This document shows positions 31,412 through 41,699 of a stretch of DNA of 55,243 bases, piece after piece. The stretch's first letter is position 1. Each line of letters opens with the position of its first letter. The stretch lies in the NCBI GenBank assembly GCA_029339195.1, contig JAPTJF010000423.1, positions 1-55,243 of the forward strand. The letters run 5' to 3'. Position numbers and translations under genes: made by a program. The DNA comes from Micractinium sp. NFX-FRZ. Taxonomy: Eukaryota > Chlorophyta > Trebouxiophyceae > Chlorellales > Chlorellaceae. Under the pieces are notes generated by a model that saw nothing but the letters and a program-made list of their open reading frames with translations, ran no database searches and had not been told where the DNA came from.

Positions 31412-34400
31412 TCAATAAAACAGAGACTGCATGTGCATGTACTTGCGGCGCAATGTGAGCAGCGTGTACTCGAAGGCCGTGCCACCCATGCGAGCTGTCC
31501 AACTGAACGCCAGGTGGTACTGCTTCACGCCCTCCAACAGCCGCCGGTACTGCTCGTCACTTATGCCGTGCAGTATCCCCCGCAGGTCGGGCAGGTCATT
31601 GTTGGTGAGGCGGATGCTAAAGTCTTCGTATGGCAACACGTCTTCATAGGCCTGGAACACGTGCTCCTAAGAGGCAGGGTAGGTAGGTGCAGCGCGCAAA
31701 GGACGGTAGGGTGTTGGGCCGAGCGGAGGTGGCAGGATTTTGGTGCGGGTAGAGAGGGGGGCAGATTGGCAAGCGTGGAGGGCAGCCAGCCAAGGCAGGA
31801 ATGCACACAAACCTCCAAAACGCGCACCGTTCCAAGGCAGAACCACACTGGCAACTTGTCCCGTATATCCCCACCTGCACGATAACAGGCACGCATCCTG
31901 CAATCATGGACTGGACCAGGCGGTCGCCTGCAGTGGGGTGAGTGGGTGGGCGGGCGGGGGTGTGGTGTGTGTCTGGGTGGTGGTGGTGGGGGGGGCGGGC
32001 TGTCAGTTACTGACAGTGTTGGTCGGGCTTGTGCATAAAAGAGCACGCGTGCAAGCATACGTACAGGCCAAAATACCCAGTCATTTAGCTAGCCAGCAAA
32101 CCAACCAGCGTGCAAGGCCGGCAAAGCTGCCCACACCCGGAACTTAAACGTGGCTTTCTCACCCCATCCATGCCTGCAAGTACAACAGGGTGCATAGAGA
32201 TACAGTAATGCCGCGCAGTGAGTGCGCGACTTGCATGAATGGCAGCAGCCAGAGACCCCGGTTGTGTGCACAACAACATGCCCTCGCAGCCATGATAGTC
32301 CCCGGTTCCAGATCCCGGCAACTCCCGACCCGCAACAATTGATGTGCCCCTTTCATACCAAAGCATGCCTCCTATTTGCCGGCTTTGCTTGCTCTTCATT
32401 CAGCAGCTGCCCGTCAAGCAAGGCACATGCTCTACACACTCACCCAAAGGGAGCCAGGCAGAATTTTGAGGTGCGCAGCTTATCCTCATACTCCTCCCCC
32501 ACGTCTCCGTTCACAAACTGAAGGTGCATGTATGTGGGCATGGGGGAAGGCAGAGGGGAGCTGGGAGGGGGAGCATCACACTTAGCATGTTTGCGGGAAC
32601 AGCCAACACTGTTTCGCTGATGTGCTGGACACGGCACATAGTAGAGGCTGGCATGCCCCATTATGAGTATCTACTCACCTCAAAATCGGGATCTCTGCGT
32701 ATATGCATGGAGGGAAACAGGATCGGGAGTTATGATATCGAGTCGGCGCAGAGAAGCATAGTAAGGCCATGCTTTTAACAGGCTGTGGTAATAAGTGAGC
32801 ATGATGTGGGATAGTGTAGCACCATCCCCAGTAACGGAAGCACACGATGTTGGTTGCACCCTAAGGGCGTAATTCGACACAACTACCCAAAGAGAGGCTC
32901 ACCCCCAATCTAGCACCAGCCTCTGCATTGCCTGCCGTGTGCCGCCACTGCAAGTACAGATTCCCAGGTATCAAACCGGTGAATGGGGCTTGCAGTGCAG
33001 TGCAATGACCACACAAGTCCAGTTCCATCGCGACAATCCGATCAATGCCCATGGTTTGGAGCTCCCAGTCGGTACGCAAATGAATAGCGAATGCCGGCTA
33101 GCAAACAAGGAAGCGTGCGGGCAGGCAAGCAGGCAGGCATGCAGCCTCACGAGTAGTCCAGGTGTGGTCGCGTGCCGCCCGCAAAAAAGAACAACCTGTG
33201 TAATCGAGACGGGTTGCATTAAACGTGTGGCAAGGGTAAATCACAAGTAAAAAAAGCACAACATGCACATCGGGGGCCGAGCCTGCTGCATTAAACTAAC
33301 ATGGATGCAGCCATCGTACTCCCTGACTTCCACCTCACATAACCCAACACGCCACCCCTGCCCTCATATCCTGTTCCCCACCGTGTCTTCCTCTCCAGCA
33401 TCTCGTCCACGCTCATCTGGGCGGTGCGCTTCATAACGGGTTCTTCCGCAGGCCAGTAGGGTGCGGCGGCAACGTCTTTCATCGGGTTGAAGCAGCCGTA
33501 GGCTGAAGGCCGGGGTAAGCAGTAGGGCGCAGCAAGGCGGAGCCGGGGGGGAGGGAAGGTTGGACCTCGGACAAGCACAGCGTGAGCAACACACAGCCAA
33601 CACCAAGAGCACGCGGTGCGCAACACGCTTGGTGGGTGCACTAGGAGGATGTGCGCCGCCGCTGTCCCATTGGCAACTCCGTAGTGCTATGGTACATGTT
33701 ATGTGGAGGCATGTCTCGACGGCCAACCATGCCTCACCCTCGTGACCAATGTGGCCCACATGCCCATAGTTGACAGGTGTTGTATGTTGGCCGAAATGCA
33801 CGACTTGGATGGGTTGAAAAGCCATGCCAGAGATGTGGCACGTCCCTCGGTCACCAGTTGCCCACTGCAAACGGGCAGGCATGCAGGCATAAGACTGCTA
33901 CATAGAGAAGAACTGCCAACGGTTAAAGCTTGACATGGTGGTAGGCTAGCTGGCCGGCCTAGCTGGGACGGTTTGGGGCAGGGTAGGCACGCTATGCAGT
34001 TCAAGAGCACGTGGGCCGTTGATATTGAAGACTCACAAAGAAATGGTCCCTACCCCCTGTGCGGTTCCAGTAGGGGTAACTGTGTTGAATGTGGTCCAGC
34101 AGCAAATGCATATGCCCATCCCCTGGCTCCAAGTTGCCTGCAGCACACAAGCAACATGGCGTTTGTCAATGTATGTGCAGTGGGGGGCGCACACAATGCA
34201 ATATTTCAGCAGTAATGCTGCGAGTATACACGACCCTGGCACGCGCTAGCACTTGAAAAGATCAACCGCGAAGTGCCCTTCATTGCCTCTCAAAGGTGTT
34301 CCTCTGTGTTCCTCATCAACTTTCTTCACCCCTCGTACTATCAGCTTCCACCCGCTTGCTGCTGTAAACACCCACCAGCGTAGCTGTAAATAAACGATGG

Positions 34401-37400
34401 GATATAAAACAAGTTGGCCTCAGAGGGATCTTCTGTCCGCACAGGGCTCACCACGAACTGGTCCATGAACTGCATAGGCACAAGGTGGCCGGAGAGGGAA
34501 GATTTGATGCACAATAAGCGGCTGCCGCATTGCCACCCCGACAGAGCCTATTGGTAGGAAGTATGCAGGCAGGACCGGTGGCATTAGTAATATCTTGCTG
34601 AAGTGTCAGGCCCTTACTCGTGCGAGGCACAGGTTGTGTGACTTTCATAAGACAAGCGAGCAAGCGGCATGCAGTCTCGCTCTTATTACCTTTTGGTAAG
34701 CAGTGTACATATCGTCGTGAAGGACATTGTAAGTGTTGTCGTAAGCCAGCTGCAAGCAAGAATGGCCGAGAGTGTATGCTCGCTAAGTCTTTCCCAACAT
34801 TGTCACTGCGTGTTGAATCACTAGCACATACGCAAGTATCCATGGTTGTACAACGTGGACATATATTATTTAAATACTTAAGACCCGACCCAATGCGCAG
34901 TTACTACATGTTTGTCTCGCACCTGTGTGTCGAGCTCGTACCTGCATGATGGGCAGGCAAAACAGTTCAGCAGGCATGCAAGTCTAGAAAGTTTGGGGTC
35001 GAGCATCCTTGCAGCTGGCCCCTCGCAAGCAACATTCTTGCTGCCTCTTGGTTCTTTGCATCGCATTAGTCAGCTTAGTATGCAGTTGCAATGGACCCGC
35101 GGAAAGCAGCACACGCACATGTAGATTTTAAAGTTGACGGGGCTAGGACGCGAGGAGTTGGATGGGTAGACCTTGCTGCGGGTGCAACCGATGCTGCAAA
35201 GAATGCAAACAGGCATGCGGGCAGGCAAATGATGACGCGAATTTGCACTGTTGAAAGGTAAGTTGTGCAAGCACGCAGGCCAGGTTCATACCTGCTATAT
35301 GACTCCCTACGTATGACGTGCCTAGCGGGCGCAGCAGCACCAGCACGCACCAAGGCAGCCTGGGCAGCGCTGCACAACAACCGTGCCCGGTGTGCAGCAC
35401 TCGGCATTGAGGCAGCCCGGGTGCACCTGCGGCTGTTCAGCACCATGGTTGACTCAGTGCTACGGCTCTGAGGTGTGGGGCATACAGCTAGCAGCCAGGG
35501 CAGCCGCTGGCAGCGGCAGCACCGGCTGTGCTGCTGAGAAGCTGCACCTAAGCTTCCTGCGCAACCTACTTGGCGTGCGGCAAGACACTTCAAACGCCGT
35601 TGTGCTGGCAGAAACCGGTGAGCGAGCGCTGTGGGCCCGCTGGCTGGTGCGAGCGGCACAGTTGTGGAACCGAGCACTGGCAGCAGGGCAGCACAGCCTG
35701 CTCTGGCAGGCAGTCGCAGCCAGCGCAGCCCTGGCGTGCGCATCTAGTGCCCGCCAACCTTCCCGCCAACCATGGGCACAGCAGCTTGCTGCCGGGCTAG
35801 TGGCAGTAGGGGTGCAACTGGATCTGGCCCACCCCCGTCCCATCAGCATTGCGGCTGTGCGCAGCGCCTGCCAGCAACGGCAGCTGCAGCTACTGCAGAC
35901 AGCAGCTGCCCGCAACGGCGCCAGCAAGTTGCAGCACTATGTGGCAGGCGTATGCGGCAGCAACCTCCAGGCCAGCAGCCTGGGCATGCCGGCCCCGTAC
36001 CTCAGCGAGATACGGGAGTGGGGCCGGCGTGAAGCCTTAGCGCAGTGGCGCACAGGCTCCCACTAGGGCGCAGAGGAGACGAGCAGATGGCAGCATATCC
36101 CTCGGGACCAGCGCCTGTGCCCGCACTGCGGCGGCGGTACATAGACAGTAGCACACATGATCTTCCTGCACCCTCCTAGTCGTCTCTCCCCACCCGCTTT
36201 GCCAACCTCTTTGATCCAGTACCCGCAGACCTGCATTTGTTCATGCAACAGCATGTGCCCCGCCTGGTCTCTTTTGCTGCCGCATGCCGCCAAGAGTGGC
36301 AAACCGCATCTGCCGTTGACAACTCCGCGCCCCCTGTACCACCCATCACCCCTTGAGACCCCTCTCCCCCCCCACCTCATGGGGGTCTGTATCGCAAGTT
36401 TCATTGCGGAGAAACGGACTGTGAACACAAACAAGCAAGCTCAAGTCTGCGTCTGGCACTCCGCCCCAAGCCGCACCTGAAGTAGGGCGGCTCGCAGTGG
36501 CAAAACTGATCGATGCACCTGCCCCGCCCTGCAGGAAAGGCAGAGAGCGCATGCAGGTGAGCTCACAGGCCTTTGAAGCCATATGCACGTGGCATCAGGG
36601 CTCGGGCCCACTTGCCTCCCCCAAACCTACCCGAGCACTGCTTGTAGCAGGTATTGTGCTCGTGCTCGCACTTTTCGCCCTGTAGAAAATGCATCGGGCA
36701 ACCGTGCGTGACATGCGTGAGTCGTGAGTTGCCTCAAGTCATTGGCAATTGCAGGCACACACGTAGCATTATATGCATTGTTTTTCGTATTAGGGCTGAC
36801 GTGCACAGCCGTTGGTTATAAGTGTCTGTCGCACAAGCCCACTGTCGACGGGATCATGGACAGGGAAGCAGGCGGGCGTTCCAGCCTCTGCCAAGGCGGA
36901 GTCAGCACGTCAAGCAAGCATGTTGTGCCGAGGCTGTCTCACAGTGAAGCCATGGTGGCAGAGGCAAGTGCCGTTGCGCTCCATTTGTCCACCCAATCGT
37001 GTGCAGTAACTGCAGGTAGGCGCGATGCAATCGGAGGGCAGCAAAAGGAGTGGGTCACATCTGCGCTACCAGTTTACTGTCACAGATTGCATTTGAGACG
37101 CCGAGCTCGGCATGGACTCGAGCAGACTGCTAGCACAGCAATGGCGGGCTGGTATGTATTCGCGACACCGACTCACTGCAACGGACTCTACCACGGGATT
37201 AGCCCGGCCCACATACCCGTGGTTGCTGCAGTTGTCTGTTTCTGGGCAGTGCGACATGGGCAGGATCATTTTGTCACCCCCTTGTGCCAGCGCCTCACTG
37301 CAGGCAAAGGGACGCAGAGGGACGGTGTCAACTGACGGTGCCTGTAGCAAGATTGCACTCATTCACATGCAAAGCAAAGACGATCGAGAACACCAACACA

Positions 37401-38924
37401 AGCAGCGTAGCTTCACAGCAGTCGAAATGAGGCAGCAACCAGTTTAAGATTTGGGTCTGTATCGCAAGTTTCATTGCGGAGAAACGGACTGTAAACACAA
37501 ACAAGCAAGCACCTGCAGTTGAGGGGAAGCGCCCCAGGCTTGTGGCCGCCATAGCATTTAACGTTGGGTTCATCTGGCTCAGGGATCTTTGAGTACTGTA
37601 AGTATTGGTGGGCGGGCAGAATAGGAGGGAGGGTCGAACTGGTGCATTCTTTATGGTGCGTTCTTCATTCCCCCCTTGCACACAAGCGCCATGCGTCTGT
37701 GTTCCCAAGCAACCGTTGCGTCACGCTATTCGGCCAGCCATAACAGTTGGGCGACAGCGTGCAATTCATGATGCCCTTGCAAGCCCACAAGTTGCTCCTT
37801 GCCCGCTCCCCAAACCTGCTCATCAGGAGGCACCCCTTCCCTCTCATAGCAGCCTTTGTCATTCCTGCCACTCAGCTCCACGCCCATCACTGTAAACATT
37901 AAGAGTCAGGGTCCGGGGCGGCATGAGGCGCGATTGCGTGTGCGGGCATGGAGCGGCGAGACAGGGGCCAGTGCTCCCCGCTTGTGTTGGGTAAATTGTA
38001 CACATCTACAACATGTGCGCTTAGCCCGGACCTTTTGGGTGAGTCGATGCCCGGTGCTCTGCTGCACTGTGCATGCGCATACACCCACTCACGCTCGCAG
38101 ATTTCTGTGCCAGCGGAGTCCTTCCGACAGAAGTACTCCTGGCAGCGCCGCATGCACTCGCAACTCTTGGTCACATCTGTGCCGCAGTTAGCTGCAGGAA
38201 GGCCAGGCAGCAGCAGCAGCACAGCAGCAGCAGCAGAAACGCCGTTGAGCTTGAGCTGTGCAACAGCAACAGAGGGCGGCATCCAACCCAACACTCAGCA
38301 ACGCTGTGGCATGCGCCCGCAGCCTCAAGGCATGTGGAGCTTAGGGGCCATGTGTCACTAAAGTTTTGGCAGTGGGTCGCTGCCGCAGGCGGGTGCTGTG
38401 GTGCTGCTGCTGTGCGCTGCTGCACATGGTTACTGCCTACACTCACGTAGGCCGTCCTTGTTGGGCTTGCAGGGCGCTAGAAAGTCGATCTCGCATGCCT
38501 CGCCCAGCCGCCCAAACGGACACCTGCAGAGCACAACAGCATCCCAATAACTTACACCTTCACAGGAGAAACTGCAGAGTCCTACACTGGAGGCGGCCAA
38601 AGCTGGCTGGCAGTGGCGGCCCCGGCGGGACCGGTTAGTGCGTCCCGAAATGCAAATTGCAGCACCGAGATTGCTTGCCTGCAGCGCCCGTCGTCGCCAC
38701 AGTTCCTGCAAAACAGCACGGGAGGCAAGCAAGGTAATCAGCGTTGATTGCTGAGCCCCAGAGGCTTCGCATTCGCTGCCGACCCGGCTTGCCCACCCGT
38801 GACGTGTACAGTTCGGGTGGCAGCGGGGCAGTGTCGGCTCCCCCTGTCGTTCCTGCCCCGCAGCAAAAGACACCAACAGCAGGGCCGCCACGCATAGCAG
38901 CAGCCGGCTGCTGGCGGCCGTCAT
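31412..38924 (-). CDS. Exostosin-family GT47 glycosyltransferase B, secreted, with EGF-like repeats
   Basis: 24 exons (high to low): 38797-38924, 38679-38705, 38447-38523, 38093-38191, 37816-37889, 37513-37595, 37217-37297, 36943-37009, 36631-36679, 36477-36528, 35119-35193, 34923-34941, 34690-34749, 34376-34469, 34037-34137, 33738-33864, 33382-33502, 33151-33195, 32903-32947, 32679-32694, 32444-32517, 32163-32173, 31875-31927, 31412-31666; 610 residues, phases agree. Seen: cleavable-type signal peptide at 1-24; EGF-like repeats at about 35-62, 180-216 and 223-245; exostosin domain from FKIYMYELDTQ (about 262-276) with NLFYIPSF, YWNRTGGRDHFFW, TRLFFFAGGTR, DYSGGTRQAM, FVNGDVGEEYEDKL, CLAPFGHGWGDRLVQSM and GCVPVIVQE. 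Exons of 11, 16, 19 and 27 nt occur. Intron 2 starts with GC. A LINE fragment sits in intron 10. Likely a Golgi GT47 enzyme; acceptor unknown. Confidence 0.9.
35310..36358 (+). mobile_element. Degenerate LINE reverse-transcriptase fragment
   Basis: Reads on the plus strand, antisense to exostosin gene B, wholly inside its intron 10 (35194-36476). Visible pieces are typical of the C-terminal part of green-algal non-LTR polyproteins: RLFSTMVDSVL, YGSEVWG, HLSFLRNLLGVR, WARWLVRAAQLWN, REALAQWRTGSH, then WQHIPRDQRLCPHCGG and LHLFMQQHVPRLVSF. The frame is broken near 35460 and by a stop at 36064, so it is a dead remnant. The 5' part with the catalytic motif is absent. Confidence 0.8.
36383..36440. 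repeat. 58-bp direct repeat, copy 1
   Basis: Identical to 37453-37510 except for one base (G at 36422). Lies in intron 10 of exostosin gene B, just after the LINE remnant. Confidence 0.9.
37453..37510. repeat. 58-bp direct repeat, copy 2
   Basis: The second copy lies in intron 6 of exostosin gene B, starting three bases inside the donor of exon 6. On the gene strand the unit contains TTTGTGTTTACAG, which looks like a splice acceptor. Confidence 0.9.
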
Positions 38925-38939
38925 GGCTGTTGCACAAGG

Positions 38940-40385
38940 AGTGTGAGGGGTGAGCCTGCAGGGGAACAGAGTGGGTGGGAGATTGAGGCCTAGAGATCTG
39001 CGGCAGGTGGGCGTATCCGGGACGTGGGGGGGACCTAGGCTTCTCCTAGTATCTGCGGCGGGTGGGTGGGGGCGGCGCCGCCGCCGCTAACCGCCAGCGG
39101 CTGTGGCCGGCCCTCTCTATTGCCCGCCCCAGCCCCGCCACCAGATCTGCCGCCCAGCACGCCTTCCGAGGTATGATGGAACGGCAGAGCTGCCTTGGAG
39201 CCCGAAACTGGTGGCAGTCAGGGCCTTGGACGAGGTGCCTCCTCACCTTCTCTTGGAGGAAGTCTTGTGCGTGTCGGATTTGGAGGCAGGCTGAAGGCAA
39301 GTACAACAGGGCCGAATCCACTTGATGAGACACCAAGCTTCCTACACCCTGCTGTGCCAGCTCATGCCTGCGGCCGGCAACAACCCGACCGCAACATCCC
39401 AGGCAGGCCCAGCCAAACCCGAGTGCGCCCTGCTTCCCTGGCCCTGGGGGGTCTTTGGAAGGCCCTGCTCACCTTGCTCGCCTGAAAAACAAACGGTGGT
39501 TGCTGAGAGGGAAAGTAGGGTGGGTGAGCTGAGCTGGCGTCACATCCCACCTCCATCAACCCCACAGCCCAGGCACAACAGAACTCGCTGTTCACATGCT
39601 GCCTGGCGGCCCTAAGCTGCCATCATGCCTTCTTCCCACGCGTGCCCAGCACCCGCCCACCAGCCGTACAAGACAACATGTGTTGTGCCCTGTGGGCAGT
39701 AGTCCCCGCAGGTACTGTCGGACGCTGCCACGGCCGCTGCTGCTGCTGCTGCCACCTCTTGCCAGGTGCACACCCCCCAGCCCGCCTCGCGCACCGTTGG
39801 CAGGGCAGGTTGAGCAATGCACCAGGGCGACAGCAGGGGTTGGAGAGGCGGCACCATGAGGAAGGTGCAGGAACAGGGGGATGGCGGGGCAGATGCAGCA
39901 GGGGGCGGCAGCTTCACACACAGCACGCCTCTCTCGCCCTCTGCTGGGTGGTCAGTCTCAGGTGGCCCCCCCCCCAGCATGCACGCTTCACCCTGGTGCC
40001 TGCACCCCCCATCAGTCCTCACTTGCCATGCTACCATGAGAGCCCCAGTGCACCCGCATCGTTCGCCCGCTCCCCCCTGCTGTGGCCGCTGGTCTCCCCC
40101 TGTGCCGTGTGCCCCCGTCCACCTGCCTCCTCCTTCCCTTTGCGCTCTAGACATGTGCGACCTTGCACTGCTGCACACGCTCATGCTTACAGGCATGATC
40201 AACCGTACAGGCAATAGATGGGCGGCCGAGCGCTACACGCGTTGGCAGGGGCCGCACAGGTGTGAGCTTGGGGCGCAAGCAGGGTGCAGGGTTGAGCAAC
40301 GGGCGGGGCGGGGGGCGGGAGGGGGAAGTATGTGCAGGTCATGGGGGGTGGGTGTGTATGGAGGCCACGGGTGGCCTGGGTGCTG
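38940..40385 (-). repeat. Dispersed repeat, copy B (5' flank of exostosin gene B)
   Basis: Fills the space between the start of exostosin gene B and the stop of the cystine-knot gene. It is near-identical to copy C over about 39390-39830 (against 42170-42612), including the CTCGCTGTTCACATGCTGCC and CAGCCGTACAAGACAACATG blocks. It is more diverged from copies A and D. Stretches of about 190-bp open frame are by-products. TTACA at 40187-40191 would read as TGTAA about 260 nt after the stop of the minus-strand gene at 40448. Confidence 0.85.
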
Positions 40386-40447
40386 TGCTGGCTGGCCTTG
40401 TGGCAAGCCAGGTTGGGGCGGGATGGCAAGGGGCCTCAGCCGGAGCT

Positions 40448-41493
40448 CTAGCCCCAGTGCGGCTTCACGCAGCGCTTGGCCTCGCCATTGTCATACTTGC
40501 TGTTGTAGCACCACAGGCCGTCGCAGCACTCCTGGAGAGCAGGGGAGTGCAGGGGGCGACCAAGGCGAGAGCGGGGCCGGGTTAGCAAGGTGTGCAGGGC
40601 TGGAAGGAAGGAAGGAGGAAGGAGGGAAGCGAGGACAGGGCAGAGGGGGCAGGCAGGCAGGTGGGCGGGCGGGCGCCATTTAGGGAGGCAGGTCGAGTGC
40701 CGTGAACGCAGAGCAGCACAGGCGCTGGCGGCACGTGCGTGTGCGGGACCGACATGGGGACGGGCAGCCTGGCGGGGTTGGCTGCCCTCTGCCCGACGGT
40801 CCATGCACGCTTGCTTCACGCTCGCATGAGAGGGTGGCCCTCCCCGCCATGCAGCCGCCCTACTTGCCGCCCCCATCCCTCTGCCAGTGCATGGCCCAAC
40901 GAAGACCCACCAACCAACCAGCTCACCAACCCACCCTCTCACCCCCCTGGCAACCCACCCACTCACCCGGCACCCGATGTGCCACCTCGCGCCACGCTGT
41001 GGGCAGCCCCATCGCGCTGCACACTGCTCCACCCACCTGCCCCTCGTCTCACACCCCTGCCCAGCCTCCCGCCCCCGCCCCCGAGCCCACCTGGTTGCCC
41101 TCGCAGGGGTGTCCCTCCTCCCTGCAGGCGGGATGGTCATCCTGCCCGCCGCCGTAGTCACCCTGAAGCTTCCTGCCACCGTCGCTGGCGGCAGCCCTGC
41201 AGGGTGGTGGGCAAGTGGGTGGGGGGAAGGGGGAGGGGGACGGCATGAGGTGGGCAGGGAGGCAGTTGCTGGGCCAGGTGGTGGTGCCATGCAGTGTGGG
41301 CACCCGCTTGAAGGCGAGACAGGCGCCAGGCCTGTGTCGGGTGTGGGGGCCTGCTGGGCGGCTTCCCACCCCCGCCACCCCATCCCATGTCTGGCCGTTG
41401 GGTGCACCCATCCCCCCCGCCCACACTCGAGCTGCCCCCTCACCCGGCCAGCATGGCCATCATCAGGAGGGCCAGGACGGCGGTCTTACGCAT
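40448..41493 (-). CDS. Small secreted protein with inhibitor-cystine-knot-type cysteine pattern
   Basis: Three exons (high to low): 41444-41493, 41091-41196, 40448-40531; 79 residues, phases agree. Seen: a classic signal peptide (MRKTAVLALLMMAMLAG), a short Gly/Asp-rich pro-region with GGRKLQGDYGGG, then a mature domain with six cysteines spaced C-x6-C-x5-CC-x4-C-x12-C, ending VKPHWG. The adjacent CC and the spacing match the knottin fold shared by many unrelated small secreted proteins (protease inhibitors, antimicrobial and signalling peptides). No function can be named, and nothing shows it is a toxin. It has a dispersed-repeat copy upstream and another downstream. Confidence 0.8.
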
Positions 41494-41560
41494 GGTGGTT
41501 GGACTGGAGGGAGGGCTGGGGGGCTGCAGGGGTGGGGGGACGGTGCAGAGGGGGCACGCG

Positions 41561-41582
41561 CGTGTGTGTGTGTGTGTGTGTG
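41561..41582. repeat. GT dinucleotide microsatellite
   Basis: About ten GT units lie 70 bp upstream of the cystine-knot gene start, in its presumed promoter. Confidence 0.9.
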
Positions 41583-41699
41583 GTGGGGGAGACTCGTCGG
41601 GCAGATGGAGCGGCAGGGCAGTCCTGGAAGGGGCGACATCAGAGTCATGAGGCCGTCAATGACGGTGGGGCCTCGGCAGGTACCAGTGCTCAGCCCTGC

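Noticed and set aside
32780..32860. Possible extra exon in exostosin gene B (frame reading SHIMLTYYHSL)
   Set aside because: Phases fail; joining 32903 directly to 32694 gives the expected LDWGDPDFEF sequence.
40448..41493. Calling the cystine-knot protein a toxin
   Set aside because: The cysteine pattern is shared by inhibitors, antimicrobial and signalling peptides; nothing in the sequence points to toxicity.
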